In this document: piece by piece, positions 27,272-37,302 of the stretch | Layout of the letters: each line of letters starts with the position of its first letter | Position numbering within the stretch: position 1 is the stretch's first letter | NCBI GenBank assembly: GCA_021801645.1 | Contig: JAJYXT010000086.1 | Location: 26,379-90,378 of the forward strand | DNA: 64,000 nt | DNA from: a bacterium | GTDB taxonomy: Bacteria; Chloroflexota; Dormibacteria; Aeolococcales; Bog-877 | Direction: 5' to 3' | Program-made: the position numbers and the translations under genes | The notes under the pieces: model-generated | The model's database searches: none | Told to the model about the DNA's origin: nothing | Seen by the model: the letters and a program-made list of their open reading frames with translations, nothing else

Positions 27272-29065
27272 TTATGGTTGGAGGTGGAAGCGGGAGATGA
27301 GCGCCTCGGTGATCAGCTTGGAGGTGGGCGCAGCGTCGTAGGCGCCCTCGCGCAGGGCAGCCGGCACCTGGGGGTAGCGGATGATGCAGATCATCGAGTA
27401 CTGAGGGTCGCTGGCGGGGAAGAACTCCACGAAGGAGTCGATGGTGTTGGGCCCGTAGCTGCCATGGCCGTCGGAGACCGAGGCGGTGCCGGTCTTGCCG
27501 GCGATCTGCCCCTTCCAGGCTGGCCAGATGCGAGCCTCGAAGCCGGACGCCCCGGGGGCGTCGACGACACCCACCATCATCTGGGTCAGGGTCTGGGCGG
27601 TGGTGTCGCTGATCACCCGTCGGGTCTTGGGCTTGATCACGGTGGGGGGCTGGTTCCCGCCGACGATCTCGCTCACCACGTGGGGCTGGACCCAAACCCC
27701 GCCGTTGGCGATGGTGTTCACCGCCGCCAGCATCTGGATCGGGGTGGTGACGTACCCCTGGCCGAAGCTGTAGGTGGCGAACTGCAACGGCTGGGTCTGG
27801 GAGTAGGGCGGCAGAGGCTGGTTGGACTCGCCGGCCAGGTCGATGCCGGTGGGATGGCCGATCCCAAACGCCTGCATGTTCTGGTAGAACGGCTGCGAGC
27901 CCTCGATCTGCTCGATGTGGACCGCGCCCACGTTCAGCGAGTCCTCCAGCACCCAGGTCATGGTGATCACCCCATGGGCCCTCAGGTCCCAGTCACGGAT
28001 GGTCTGGCCCTGGACGGTGACCTGACCAGTCTCGTCGAAGGTCTCGTTGGGGGTGATGGCGTGGCGCTGGAGGGCCCCGGCGAAGGTGATGAGCTTGCCC
28101 ACCGACCCCGGCTCGTAGAGGTCGGCGACACCGGCGTCCTTGAAGAGCTTCTCCGGCTGCTGGCTGTAGTTGTTGGCGTTGTAGGAGGGGTAGTCGGCCC
28201 AGGCCACGATCCCCCCGGTGTGGACGTTCATCACGATCATCGTCCCCGAGCTGGCGTTCACCTTCTGGACCTCGGCGGCCAGGTCCTTCTCAACCGCGGC
28301 TTGGATGGGGGCGTCAATGCTGGTCACGAGGCTGCGCCCCGGAACGGCCGCCGTCTTGGGGCTGGAGCCCAGGACCACGGGGTTGCCCTGAAGATCGGTG
28401 ACCGCGGACTCCGAGCCCGACTTGCCGGCCAGCACCGAGTTGTAGTAGCCCTCCAGCCCGTACTGCCCCACACCGTTGGCATTGACGAAGCCCACCACGT
28501 TGGCGGCCAGGCTGGTGTTGGGCAGCGCCCCCGGACCGTAGGTGGCCTGCTCCCCCTGGATCGCCCCCACCCCGGTCAGGTTCAGCGCCTGCAGCCGCTG
28601 CTCCACGGAGAGCGGCTCTCCCTTGGCCAGGTACACGAAGTCCAGGGGGCGCTCGAGCTGGGTGAGGATCTGGGAGACCGGCAGCCCGAGAACCGCGGCG
28701 AGCCGCGCCGCCTCGGCATTGCGCTGCCCGGCGAGGATCTGGTTGGGGGCGGCGTAGATGTCGTAGACGGCCACGTTGCCGGCCAGGACCTGGCCCTGGT
28801 CGTCCAGGATCTGGCCGCGCACCGCGGGGATCGTGACCTGGGAGACCTGCTGGGCCACGGCGGCGGCCGCCAGCTGGGAGCCCTGGCTAATCTGCAGCAG
28901 GACCAGCCGTCCACCCAGCCCCATCACCGCCACCACCATGATGACCAAGAGCCAGCCCAGCCGCCGTCCGGGGTCCGGAGTGGCCCCCGGGTGACGGTCG
29001 AGGTCGGCGGGGCGCCGGCGCCTCGGAGCCGCCGGCCGGCGCGGGCTGGCAGTCCTGCCCGCCAC
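27272..29065 (-). CDS. ftsI: Class B penicillin-binding protein (FtsI/PBP3)
   Basis: EPGSVGKL (SxxK), DSLNVG (SxN), AGKTGTA (KTG). Confidence 0.95.
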   Translation of the reverse strand: MAGRTASPRRPAAPRRRRPADLDRHPGATPDPGRRLGWLLVIMVVAVMGLGGRLVLLQISQGSQLAAAAVAQQVSQVTIPAVRGQILDDQGQVLAGNVAVYDIYAAPNQILAGQRNAEAARLAAVLGLPVSQILTQLERPLDFVYLAKGEPLSVEQRLQALNLTGVGAIQGEQATYGPGALPNTSLAANVVGFVNANGVGQYGLEGYYNSVLAGKSGSESAVTDLQGNPVVLGSSPKTAAVPGRSLVTSIDAPIQAAVEKDLAAEVQKVNASSGTMIVMNVHTGGIVAWADYPSYNANNYSQQPEKLFKDAGVADLYEPGSVGKLITFAGALQRHAITPNETFDETGQVTVQGQTIRDWDLRAHGVITMTWVLEDSLNVGAVHIEQIEGSQPFYQNMQAFGIGHPTGIDLAGESNQPLPPYSQTQPLQFATYSFGQGYVTTPIQMLAAVNTIANGGVWVQPHVVSEIVGGNQPPTVIKPKTRRVISDTTAQTLTQMMVGVVDAPGASGFEARIWPAWKGQIAGKTGTASVSDGHGSYGPNTIDSFVEFFPASDPQYSMICIIRYPQVPAALREGAYDAAPTSKLITEALISRFHLQP

Positions 29066-29069
29066 CTCC

Positions 29070-29474
29070 TCAGGCGCCCTTCAGAGCGAGCAGCACGGGG
29101 AGCAGGGGGTCGGAGCCCGTCGGTGGGGTGAGCACCTGCCAGCCCCCGGCCGACTGGTAGCCGAGATGGTCAGCCGCCTGGTTGAGTGCGCCGGCGCTCT
29201 CGAGCTGCCCGATCTGCTGGGAGAGGATGCTGCTGGTGTTCGCCAGCTGGGCCTTCTCGGCCTGCAGGGAGGCGACCTGGTAGGTGAGAGCCGTTCCCCG
29301 GGCTGTCTGCGAGATGTAGGCGGTGGCGGAGACGGCCACCATGCCCAGCGCCACCAGAAGGGCCCACCCGGTCCCGGCCCGCGCCTTGAGGCGGGTGCGG
29401 CGGGACGGGGCGGCGGCCTCCTCCTCGTCGTCGAAGGGAAGGAAGCGAAAACCTGGTGTGGCGATGCTGGTCAT
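29070..29474 (-). CDS. FtsL-like bitopic septum protein
   Basis: Short protein, one TM then coiled-coil, located between rsmH and ftsI. Confidence 0.75.
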   Translation of the reverse strand: MTSIATPGFRFLPFDDEEEAAAPSRRTRLKARAGTGWALLVALGMVAVSATAYISQTARGTALTYQVASLQAEKAQLANTSSILSQQIGQLESAGALNQAADHLGYQSAGGWQVLTPPTGSDPLLPVLLALKGA

Positions 29475-29537
29475 GGCTGCTGCGACTGCCTCTTGAGGTG
29501 GGACGGAGAACTGGGACGGGGGCGGCGCAGGCCGCCG

Positions 29538-30557
29538 TCAGGGGCTGGGATCAGGAAGGCGCAACGCCGCCCGCAATCGGGCCGAGCGGGCCCGGGGATT
29601 GCGCAGGATCTCGGCCGCAGAGGGCTTTATGACCCGGCGGCTGAGGAGGGAGAGGGTGGCCCGGTGGGCGCAGGTGCAGACGGGCCTTTGGGGAGGACAT
29701 ACACAGTTCTGAGCAAGGACGTGGAGAGAACGCTTGGCAAGGTAGTCCTCACTGGAGTGGAAGGAGATGACCCCAATACGCCCACCGGGCCGAAGTAGTT
29801 GAACTAAGGAATTTATGCCCTCCTCGATCTCCGCCAGCTCGTCGTTGACGGCGATCCTGAGGGCTAGGAAGGTCTTGGTCGCGGGGTGGATGCGGAGGTG
29901 CCGTCCCCGCCTGGGGTATGCCGCCCGGCAGATCTCCGCGAGCTCAGTGGTGGTGGTGATCCGTCCCTGCTGGCGGTGGTGGACGATGGCCCGAGCGATC
30001 CGCCGGGAGTGGACCTCGCCCGCCAGCTGGAAGAGTGCGTCCGCCAGCTCGGTCTCGGACATGGTGGCCAGCAGTTCCGCCGCTGTCGGGATGTTGGCGG
30101 TCGGGTCCATGCGCATGTCCAGCGGCCCCTCCTGCTGGAAGGAGAAGCCTCGGCCAGGGTCGTCCAGCTGCAGCGAGGAGATCCCCAGATCCATCACCAC
30201 CAGGTCCGGGCGCAGACCCCTCCCCTCCAGCACCGCGGCGGCCTCGGAGAAGCGGCCCACGATGGCCTCGAAGGCCCCCTGGTGGGCGGCGAACCGCTCC
30301 CGGGCCCGCCCTACAGCGGCCGGATCCCGATCAAAAGCCAGGACCCGGCCGCCTGGGAGGACGCGTTGGAGAAAGGCCTCGGCGGTGCCCCCGGCACCCA
30401 GGGTGGCGTCCAGCACCACCTCACCGGGTCGTGGGTCGAGGACCGCCAGGAGCTCGGGGACCATCACCGGCAGGTGGCCGGCGGCAGCAGGAGTCGCCCG
30501 CACTTTGGCGGGAGCTACGCGGCGCCTGTTGGTCATCGTGGCCAGCATGACGCTCAC
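29538..30557 (-). CDS. rsmH: 16S rRNA (cytosine1402-N4)-methyltransferase RsmH
   Basis: GHLPVMVPELLAVLDPRPGEVVLDATLGAGGTAEAFL; ISFHSSEDYLAKR. Confidence 0.96.
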   Translation of the reverse strand: MSVMLATMTNRRRVAPAKVRATPAAAGHLPVMVPELLAVLDPRPGEVVLDATLGAGGTAEAFLQRVLPGGRVLAFDRDPAAVGRARERFAAHQGAFEAIVGRFSEAAAVLEGRGLRPDLVVMDLGISSLQLDDPGRGFSFQQEGPLDMRMDPTANIPTAAELLATMSETELADALFQLAGEVHSRRIARAIVHHRQQGRITTTTELAEICRAAYPRRGRHLRIHPATKTFLALRIAVNDELAEIEEGINSLVQLLRPGGRIGVISFHSSEDYLAKRSLHVLAQNCVCPPQRPVCTCAHRATLSLLSRRVIKPSAAEILRNPRARSARLRAALRLPDPSP

Positions 30558-31033
30558 GCGTCCGGCTCCGATCCGAAGGAGCTCACCGCCCCCGTCCCGA
30601 CCACCTCGGCCGCCCGGGCCCGCACCCGCTCCCAGACCGCCGGGTCGAGCCGCTGGGCGCGCTGGTCGAAGTGCTCCTGGCTGAACACCTCGACCACCTC
30701 GTTCATGCCCACGAACACCACGTCCCGGCGCAGCTCAGCGTGCTCCCGCAACTGGGGGCTGAGCAGGATCCGCCCCTGGGCGTCCCAGTTGATCTGCTGG
30801 CTCTGGCCGAAGAGATGGAAGAGGTACTGCCGGTAGTCGGGGTCGGCGAGGTCGCTGTAGGCGCGCTGCTCGGTGAGCCGCTGCCAGTAGGTGGGCGGGT
30901 ACATCACCAGGGCGAAGTCCGGGCCGCGGGTGACGACCCCGCCCAGGAGGCTGTCCCGGAAGCGTGCCGGGACCGCCACCCTTCCCTTCTCGTCGAGCGA
31001 GTGCTGGTAGGAGCCATAGAAGGGCATCCCCAC
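30554..31033 (-). CDS. mraZ: Transcriptional regulator MraZ
   Basis: FYGSYQHSLDEKGRVAVPARFR; LFGQSQQINWDAQGRILLSPQLREHA. Confidence 0.95.
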   Translation of the reverse strand: MGMPFYGSYQHSLDEKGRVAVPARFRDSLLGGVVTRGPDFALVMYPPTYWQRLTEQRAYSDLADPDYRQYLFHLFGQSQQINWDAQGRILLSPQLREHAELRRDVVFVGMNEVVEVFSQEHFDQRAQRLDPAVWERVRARAAEVVGTGAVSSFGSEPDA

Positions 31034-31270
31034 ACCTCAGCGGGGGTTCCGCTGGTCGGACTGCCCATGAGCACGATTCACCACTTCTCCCCACCAACTT
31101 CCGCGTTGGTCGGAACTGTATCAGCTCAACTTGGGCCGGTCAAGCGAACTTTAGTACGGTTTGCAATTCGCTCGGTGAATTCGAGAGCGGTGGTGATTCA
31201 CACCCACATCCACCCTGCCTTTGGTGGGGGCCGGTGGCGCAGGGGGGCCGGGCCCCCCTGCGGGGAGCGG

Positions 31271-31665
31271 GTTGGGCGGGCGATAAGCCGAGTTCTGTGC
31301 CCCCTCGGGCCTCCCGCACGGCGGGGCTCCCCCCGAGGGGCGATGGCCATCCATCTAGGGCGGCGGTCTCCCGCCACCTCCAGCGACCCACCCGAGCCTG
31401 TCCGGACGAGCAGCCCGGCGGTGCGTGCACCGAGGCTCTGCTGGGTCTTGCTCCGGGCGGGGTTTACCTGGCCGACCGGTCACCCGGCCGCCGGTGGGCT
31501 CTTACCCCACCATTTCACCTTTGCCGGCGGGAGCCCCGCCGGCCGTGTATTTCTGTGGCACTCTCCCTGAGGTTTCCCTCGCCGGGTGTTACCCGGCGCC
31601 CTGCTCTTCGGAGCTCGGACTTTCCTCGACCGGACGCTCCGGCCGCGGCCACCTGCCCGCCACCC
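31271..31665 (-). ncRNA. rnpB: RNase P RNA (ends approximate)
   Basis: Minus strand contains GAGGAAAGTCCGAGCTCC...CAGGGAGAGTGCCACAGA...GGTAAACCCCGCC...ACAGAACTCGGCTTATCGCCCGCCC; 5' GGCGGGC pairs with 3' GCCCGCC (P1). Confidence 0.94.
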
Positions 31666-31958
31666 GGCTCAATGGTAGCCCCAGGCGCGGGCGGTGGTGA
31701 GCCGTCCCTGGCGAGGCGACCTCCGGGCGATCGGGAACTGGGGCACGGCCCGCCTCGGGGCCGACCACCCCTCCTCGGCCGGGGACGGGACCAAGCAGAC
31801 AACACTCGTCGCCGCGACACGGCCACGACCGGGTGCGCCCGCGGAATGACCAAAGAGTTTCGGGCCCAACCTGTTGGAGCTGCACCGGCGTGACTTTCAA
31901 CCGGATGCCCCCGCGCGAAGGCAGGCATCGGCTCCTGGACCCGGCAGACCCGCGGCGT

Positions 31959-32915
31959 CTACAGGTCCATGCGCTCGGTCATCCTCTTCGACCGGGCGGT
32001 GGCCGCCCGACCAAGGAGCAGGAGCACGAGGATGATCCCCACGGTCACCAAGGCGGCGGCGGCGGCCAGCTCGTGGGCCTGGGCGTAGGGGAGGATCAGG
32101 GTGTTGTAGGTGACCCCGGTGAGGTACGGCTCGGGGTTGTTGGTCAGCTTCAGCACCGGGTTGGCGTCGGTCCAGTTGGCGGTGAAGAGCAGGGGCGCGG
32201 TCTCGCCCATGGCGATGGCCTGGGCCAGGATGAGTCCGCCGACTATCCCCGGAAGTGCGGTCGGGAGCAGCACTTTGCGAATGGTGGTGAACCGGGAGAT
32301 GCCCAGGGCCAGCGCTCCCTCGCGCAGGCTGCGCGGAGCCTGATCAAAGGCCACCTCGGTGTTTTTGATGATGTAGGGAATGGTTATCACCGAGAGAGAG
32401 ATAACCGCTGCCAACAGCGAGTAGTGCCACTGGAGGGGACCATTCACCAGCACCGTGTAACCGACCAGACCGATGACGATTGAGGGGACACCGGAGAGGA
32501 CCTCGGAGCAGAAGCGCATCACCGCCCGAGGACGGGGAGGGGCGAACTCCACGATGTAGAGGCCGGCGAGCACCCCGATGATCCCGGCGACGATCAGCAC
32601 GCCCAGGCCGAGAAGCAGTGAGCCCAGGATGCCATCCTCCACGCCGATGGGGGCGCTCAGGTGGGCCGGGTCGATGGCGCTGCCGTGGGTGAAGAGGTTG
32701 AGGTTGAGCAGCGGCGCCGCCTGCGAGATGAGGGTCCAGACCATGTCCAGCAGCGGCACGATGATCGCCAGCAGGGCCAGGCCGCACAGCCCCCAGAAGA
32801 TGCCGCTACGCATTCGACGGATCAGCGGCGATCTCTGGGCCCGGTCCAACCCGTCGTCGAAGCGCGACAGGCCGCTGTGCGGCGCGGGGAATCTGAGGCT
32901 AGACACCGCGGCCAA
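31959..32915 (-). CDS. pstA: Phosphate ABC transporter permease PstA
   Basis: Binding-protein-dependent permease with SVITIPYIIKNTEVAFDQAPRSLREGALALGISRFTTIRKVLLPTALPGIVGG. Confidence 0.93.
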   Translation of the reverse strand: MAAVSSLRFPAPHSGLSRFDDGLDRAQRSPLIRRMRSGIFWGLCGLALLAIIVPLLDMVWTLISQAAPLLNLNLFTHGSAIDPAHLSAPIGVEDGILGSLLLGLGVLIVAGIIGVLAGLYIVEFAPPRPRAVMRFCSEVLSGVPSIVIGLVGYTVLVNGPLQWHYSLLAAVISLSVITIPYIIKNTEVAFDQAPRSLREGALALGISRFTTIRKVLLPTALPGIVGGLILAQAIAMGETAPLLFTANWTDANPVLKLTNNPEPYLTGVTYNTLILPYAQAHELAAAAALVTVGIILVLLLLGRAATARSKRMTERMDL

Positions 32916-34125
32916 CCGGGAGAGCCTGGTCGCCAGCGACCCGGCGGATGATCAGGCGGCCTCCGAAGTTGCTGAGCAGGCTGATCACGAGCAGGAAGAG
33001 GCCGGCAGCGAACAGGGCGCTGACGTCGGTCTTCGCCTGGAGGACGGCGTCGAGGGTGCCCGCGATCAGCGAGGAGAGCGTCGCCCCGCTGTGGTAGATG
33101 TTCACCGGGATCCCGGTGAAGATGTTGCCGATGATGAAGAACATGGCGATGGTCTCGCCGATGGCCCGGCCCCACCCCAGAAGCGAGGTGGCCAGCACTC
33201 CGGTCGAGATGTAGGGGAGGGTCACCACCCTGGCGGTCTCGTGCTTGGTCATGCCCAGGGCGAGGGAGCCCTCCTTGGCTAGCACCGGGACATGGCGCAC
33301 CAGCTCCCGGGTGGTGGCGGCGATGATCGGGACGACCATCAGGGCGAGGACCAGCGACGCGGTGAGCACACCACCCGCGGTGTTGACCTCCCCGGTGAAC
33401 CATGGCGCCACTGCTCCCCACAGGGAGATGAACAGAAAGACGAGGGCCAGCCGGCGAAACCGCCGCCGCCGCTGGCCGTGCACCGAGGCGCGGATGATGA
33501 TGAAGGCCGCGATGGCCACCCCCAGCAGAGCCCATGCCATTCCCTGCGGCAGCCAGGGGAACACCCAGGGAAACCCGCCGATGATTCCGGTGAGGGCAGG
33601 GGAGACGGTGCTCAGCATGAAGGGCCCGAAGGTGAGCACCCCCCAAAGGCCGAAGACCACGCTGGGCACGCCGGCGAGGAGCTCGAGGAGGAGGCCGACG
33701 CCACCCTGCGCCCACCTGGGCACCCACTCGGTGAGCATCAGCACACCCCCCACCGAGATCGGCACCGCCAGGGCGAGGGCGATGGCCGAGGTGACCAGGG
33801 TGCCCAGCATCTCCGGGAGGAAGCCGAAGGCGGCGGTGTGGGGGGCGGCGATCCCGTTGTGAACTGTCGGCGCCAGGTAGTAGTTGCCCGGGCTGAAGTA
33901 GGTGCCGAAGAAGCCGGTCCCGCTGAAGAGAATGGCCGGCACCGCGGTCACCGCCATGATGACCAGGATGAAGACCAGGAGCGCAGTGGGAACGCTTCCG
34001 AAAACGCCGGTCAGCGCCTGCGTTACCGCGTCGCCAATGGGGGTGTCGCGCTCGCGTCGTGCCGCCGTGGGGGCCGGCGCCGGGCCGGGGGGCGTCCCCA
34101 CGGCCCGGCGCCTCAACAGGATCAT
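32899..34125 (-). CDS. pstC: Phosphate ABC transporter permease PstC
   Basis: GVPSVVFGLWG...TRELVRHVPVLAKEGSLALGMTKHETARVVTLPYISTGVLATSLLGWGRAIGETIA. Confidence 0.93.
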   Translation of the reverse strand: MILLRRRAVGTPPGPAPAPTAARRERDTPIGDAVTQALTGVFGSVPTALLVFILVIMAVTAVPAILFSGTGFFGTYFSPGNYYLAPTVHNGIAAPHTAAFGFLPEMLGTLVTSAIALALAVPISVGGVLMLTEWVPRWAQGGVGLLLELLAGVPSVVFGLWGVLTFGPFMLSTVSPALTGIIGGFPWVFPWLPQGMAWALLGVAIAAFIIIRASVHGQRRRRFRRLALVFLFISLWGAVAPWFTGEVNTAGGVLTASLVLALMVVPIIAATTRELVRHVPVLAKEGSLALGMTKHETARVVTLPYISTGVLATSLLGWGRAIGETIAMFFIIGNIFTGIPVNIYHSGATLSSLIAGTLDAVLQAKTDVSALFAAGLFLLVISLLSNFGGRLIIRRVAGDQALPVGRGV

Positions 34126-34165
34126 GACTTGGGTTCCAGGGACTCGCTGGATAAGCTCTGTTCAG

Positions 34166-35383
34166 CTAGCCGGTGATGCTGTCCACCTCGGCCTCTACGC
34201 CGGGGAGTGCGTTGCTGGGCAGAGCGATGAAGCCGACGGTACCCAGATTGGCGGGGGTCGCGCCCCCGGTCGGCGAGAGCGCCCAGGAGAAGAAGTCCTT
34301 GATCGCGGTGGCGATGTCCGCCGACGGCTGGGTCTTCTTCACCACCAGGTACTCGAAGTTGACGATCGGGTACGAGTCAGCGCCCTTCTGATAGATGAGC
34401 GACACAGCCAGATCGGCGGGGATCTTGCTCGCGCCGGCGCTCACCGCCGCAGCCATGTTCGTGCCCGTGGGGAGAACGAAGTTGCCGGACTGGTTCTGCA
34501 GAAGCGCCTCACCAAGGCCGGCGCTCGATGCCTGCGACTCCACGCTCACCCCGATGTAGGCGACGCACCCGGGGTTGGCTGAGCAGGCCTGGACCATGGC
34601 GGGGTTGCCGTTGGCGCTTACCTGGCTGGCCGTGGGCCAGCTCACCAGGGTGCCGAAGCTTGGCCCGCTGGCCCAGGCGCTGCTGGTGTCGCTGAGGAAA
34701 GAGGTGAAGATGAAGGTGTCGCCCGAGCCGTCGACGCGGTGGATGGGCACGATCGGCAGACTGGGCAGCTTGGCGCCGGGGTTGAGAGCGGCGATGCTGG
34801 GGTCGTCCCAGTTGGTGATGTTGCCCATGTACATGTTGGCGAGAATGCATCCGCTGAGGTGCAGCCCGCTCTGGCCGGTGGGCAGCACCAGCCCCGGGAT
34901 GTTGTAGTTGACGGCCTGAGCGGAGACCGAGATGGGGATGTTCATCAGGCCGGGGTTGGACGAGAACTGCGAGGAGCTGAGGAAGGCGTCCGACCCCCCA
35001 AGCTGCACGTTGCCGGCGATGGCGTCCGTCTGCCCCTTGCCGGAGCCACCTGAGGCGGGGCTGAGGGTGATGTTCGAGTACGCCGACGGGAACTCAGGCG
35101 CAAGCGCCAGCAGGTAGGGGTAGATCAGCGAGGACCCGTCCTCGTGGAGGGTGACCGCCGAGGTGGGGTTGGCCGTCGGAATCGGCGAGGCGGAGGTGGG
35201 GGCGGCGCTCCCACTGGGGGCGTTGGCGGCCCCGCTGTTGGCGACCGCCGAGGTCTTGCAGGTGAGGCTCGTCGTCTTGGCCTGGCCCTTGGTGGTCGAG
35301 GCGGGCGTGGAGCCGCAGGCTGCCAGGGCGACCCCTCCGGCAAGGAGCGCCGCGGCGAAGATCGAGGGTCGTCGAATGGTCAT
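34166..35383 (-). CDS. pstS: Phosphate-binding lipoprotein PstS
   Basis: Lipobox ALAAC; ALAPEFPSAYSNITLSPASGGSGKGQTDAIAGNVQLGGSDAFLSS. Confidence 0.92.
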   Translation of the reverse strand: MTIRRPSIFAAALLAGGVALAACGSTPASTTKGQAKTTSLTCKTSAVANSGAANAPSGSAAPTSASPIPTANPTSAVTLHEDGSSLIYPYLLALAPEFPSAYSNITLSPASGGSGKGQTDAIAGNVQLGGSDAFLSSSQFSSNPGLMNIPISVSAQAVNYNIPGLVLPTGQSGLHLSGCILANMYMGNITNWDDPSIAALNPGAKLPSLPIVPIHRVDGSGDTFIFTSFLSDTSSAWASGPSFGTLVSWPTASQVSANGNPAMVQACSANPGCVAYIGVSVESQASSAGLGEALLQNQSGNFVLPTGTNMAAAVSAGASKIPADLAVSLIYQKGADSYPIVNFEYLVVKKTQPSADIATAIKDFFSWALSPTGGATPANLGTVGFIALPSNALPGVEAEVDSITG

Positions 35384-35440
35384 GGGACCTCCCCTTGGTT
35401 GGATGAACTCTGCACGTGGGTGAGGGCAAATTGGCCGGAC

Positions 35441-36253
35441 TCACCCGATACGACCGGTGATGTAGGCCCGGCTCCGCTCGTCGGCCGGGTTCTGGAAGAA
35501 GGTTTGCGCCGGGGCGAACTCGACGACCGAGCCCGCCATCAGGAACAGAACGTCGTCGGCTATCCGGTTGGCCTGGGCGAGGTTGTGGGTGACGATGAGG
35601 ACGGTGACGCGCTCGGAGAGCTGCTTGACCAGGCCCTCGATGTGCTCGGTGGTGTCAGGGTCGAGCGCGGAGGTGGGCTCGTCGAGAAGAAGCACCTCCG
35701 GTGACAGCGCCAGGGTGCGAGCCAGGCAGAGCAGCTGCTGCTGGCCGCCCGAGAGATGGAACGGTGAGCGATCCAGGCGGTCCTTGACCGCATCCCAGAG
35801 CCCGACCAAGGTGAGGTGTTGCTCCACCAGTGCCGCCACCTGGTGCCGGCTCACCATCCCGTGAGCCCGGGGAGCCAGCGACACGTTGTCGGCGATGCTC
35901 TGGGGGAAGGGGTTGGCCCGCTGGAAGAGCATGCCCACCTTGCGCCGCAGACCGCGCACCCCCACCCCGCGCCCATAGACCTCCTCTCCCCCGATAGTCA
36001 CGGAGCCGGTGACCCTCATCCCAGGAGTGCTGTCATGCAGCCGATTGATGGAGCGCAGCAGGGTGGTCTTGCCGCAGCCGGTGGGCCCCACAATGGCGGA
36101 AACCGCGTTGGGGCGAAAGGAGTAGCTCACTCCGTGGAGGAGCTCGCTTTCCCTGTACAGAACGCGCAGATCTCGCACGTCCACGCCGCTTTCAGCGCTT
36201 GCCGCCCCCCGGTGGGAGCCCGCGCTAGCCAAACCGGAAGCTTTCGTCACCAC
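35441..36253 (-). CDS. pstB: Phosphate ABC transporter ATPase PstB
   Basis: VGPTGCGKTTLLRSINRLHDSTPG, LFQRANPFPQSIADNV, LSGGQQQLLCLARTLA. Confidence 0.93.
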   Translation of the reverse strand: MVTKASGLASAGSHRGAASAESGVDVRDLRVLYRESELLHGVSYSFRPNAVSAIVGPTGCGKTTLLRSINRLHDSTPGMRVTGSVTIGGEEVYGRGVGVRGLRRKVGMLFQRANPFPQSIADNVSLAPRAHGMVSRHQVAALVEQHLTLVGLWDAVKDRLDRSPFHLSGGQQQLLCLARTLALSPEVLLLDEPTSALDPDTTEHIEGLVKQLSERVTVLIVTHNLAQANRIADDVLFLMAGSVVEFAPAQTFFQNPADERSRAYITGRIG

Positions 36254-36276
36254 GGCTCGATGCTAGGAGGGCCGCG

Positions 36277-36315
36277 ATTATGGCCGAGTTAGCAAGCGGT
36301 TAAGCGGGGGTTATG
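36277..36315. promoter_or_regulatory. Four-copy direct repeat in exact 11-bp register (PHO-box-like) upstream of pstB
   Basis: ATTATG(36277) N5 GTTAGC(36288) N5 GTTAAG(36299) N5 GTTATG(36310), ~24 bp from pstB start. Confidence 0.75.
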
Positions 36316-36707
36316 GACCGAGCGGAGATGGTCACTCTGGGCAGGGCCCATGTGAGAACGAGATGTTGGTGGGGCTCAGCCGTCGCGGAGACAAGGCGCC
36401 AGCGGCCGTCACCACCCCACACTGGTCGTGCTCCAGGGAGTACCTGACTGGGCGAGCGGGCTCAGCGAACGTCCCCCGCTCCGCCGATCTGCGGGACAGC
36501 GCCTTGGATCTGGGTGGGGGCCGGGGACCCAGCCACGTCGACGGAACCGCCCCAACCTCGGAACGCGCCCTACCTCGCCCATCCGCTCTGACTTCACTCG
36601 ATCGGCCCACTAAGGGAGGCAAGTCCGGGGCGCCGGGGAAGCCCCAGACCTACCGGTCGGCCGCCGCGCCGTGCCGACGACGCGACGCCCGGGCATGTCG
36701 GGGAAGG

Positions 36708-37157
36708 TCAGACGGCCACGCCCCCGGGACCCTGGGGGCCGGGCCCGCCTCCCCAGCGCGACCCGTACCGGCGATGGCCGTGCCGCCCCCTCATGAAGAT
36801 GAAGCCGACCCAGAGGATGGGCAGGGGAAAGGCGAACTCATGTCCAGACACCCCTCCCCAGACGGCACCCGCGGCCAGGCCACCGAGGACGACCGCGCCC
36901 GCGCCGTACCCCACATAGGGCCGCAGCCGCTGGAGCCCCTTGGGAGGGGGTGGGGGAGGCGCCGGAAGGTCGTGGACCACCTGGGAGAGCTCCCCCATGG
37001 TCTTCGCCTGATAGGCCTTCCCTACCCGCTCCTCCAGCTCATCCGTCGCCAGGCGTCCGTCCGAGTGATGGCGGCGAAGCTCCTCGACCACCGCCTCGCG
37101 GTCCTGGTCCGACGCGCGGACCTCGGGCGGCCCCACCGGCCGGATCAAGGCGTCCAC
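36708..37157 (-). CDS. DUF1707 (SHOCT-like) domain protein with two C-terminal TM segments
   Basis: RASDQDREAVVEELRRHHSDGRLATDELEERVGKAYQAKTMGELSQVVHDLP. Confidence 0.88.
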   Translation of the reverse strand: MDALIRPVGPPEVRASDQDREAVVEELRRHHSDGRLATDELEERVGKAYQAKTMGELSQVVHDLPAPPPPPPKGLQRLRPYVGYGAGAVVLGGLAAGAVWGGVSGHEFAFPLPILWVGFIFMRGRHGHRRYGSRWGGGPGPQGPGGVAV

Positions 37158-37302
37158 GGGTGAATTGTAAGCCGGGTTCGAAGAGTTCACTCCTGGGCCG
37201 CCTGCCGTGGAGCCTCGAGCACCCCGCTCGTCTCCAAGCGGGAGCGCGCACAAGGCCTCCGGCTCCGCCGTTGCGCAGGGGCCGGGCAAGTGCGGGATCC
37301 CC

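Noticed and set aside
27278-29131. 617-aa plus-strand ORF antisense to ftsI
   Set aside because: Shadow ORF; no domain signal, PBP motifs are on the minus strand
36320-36700. Possible coding region upstream of the pst operon
   Set aside because: ORFs here lack recognisable motifs or ribosome-binding sites; treated as intergenic
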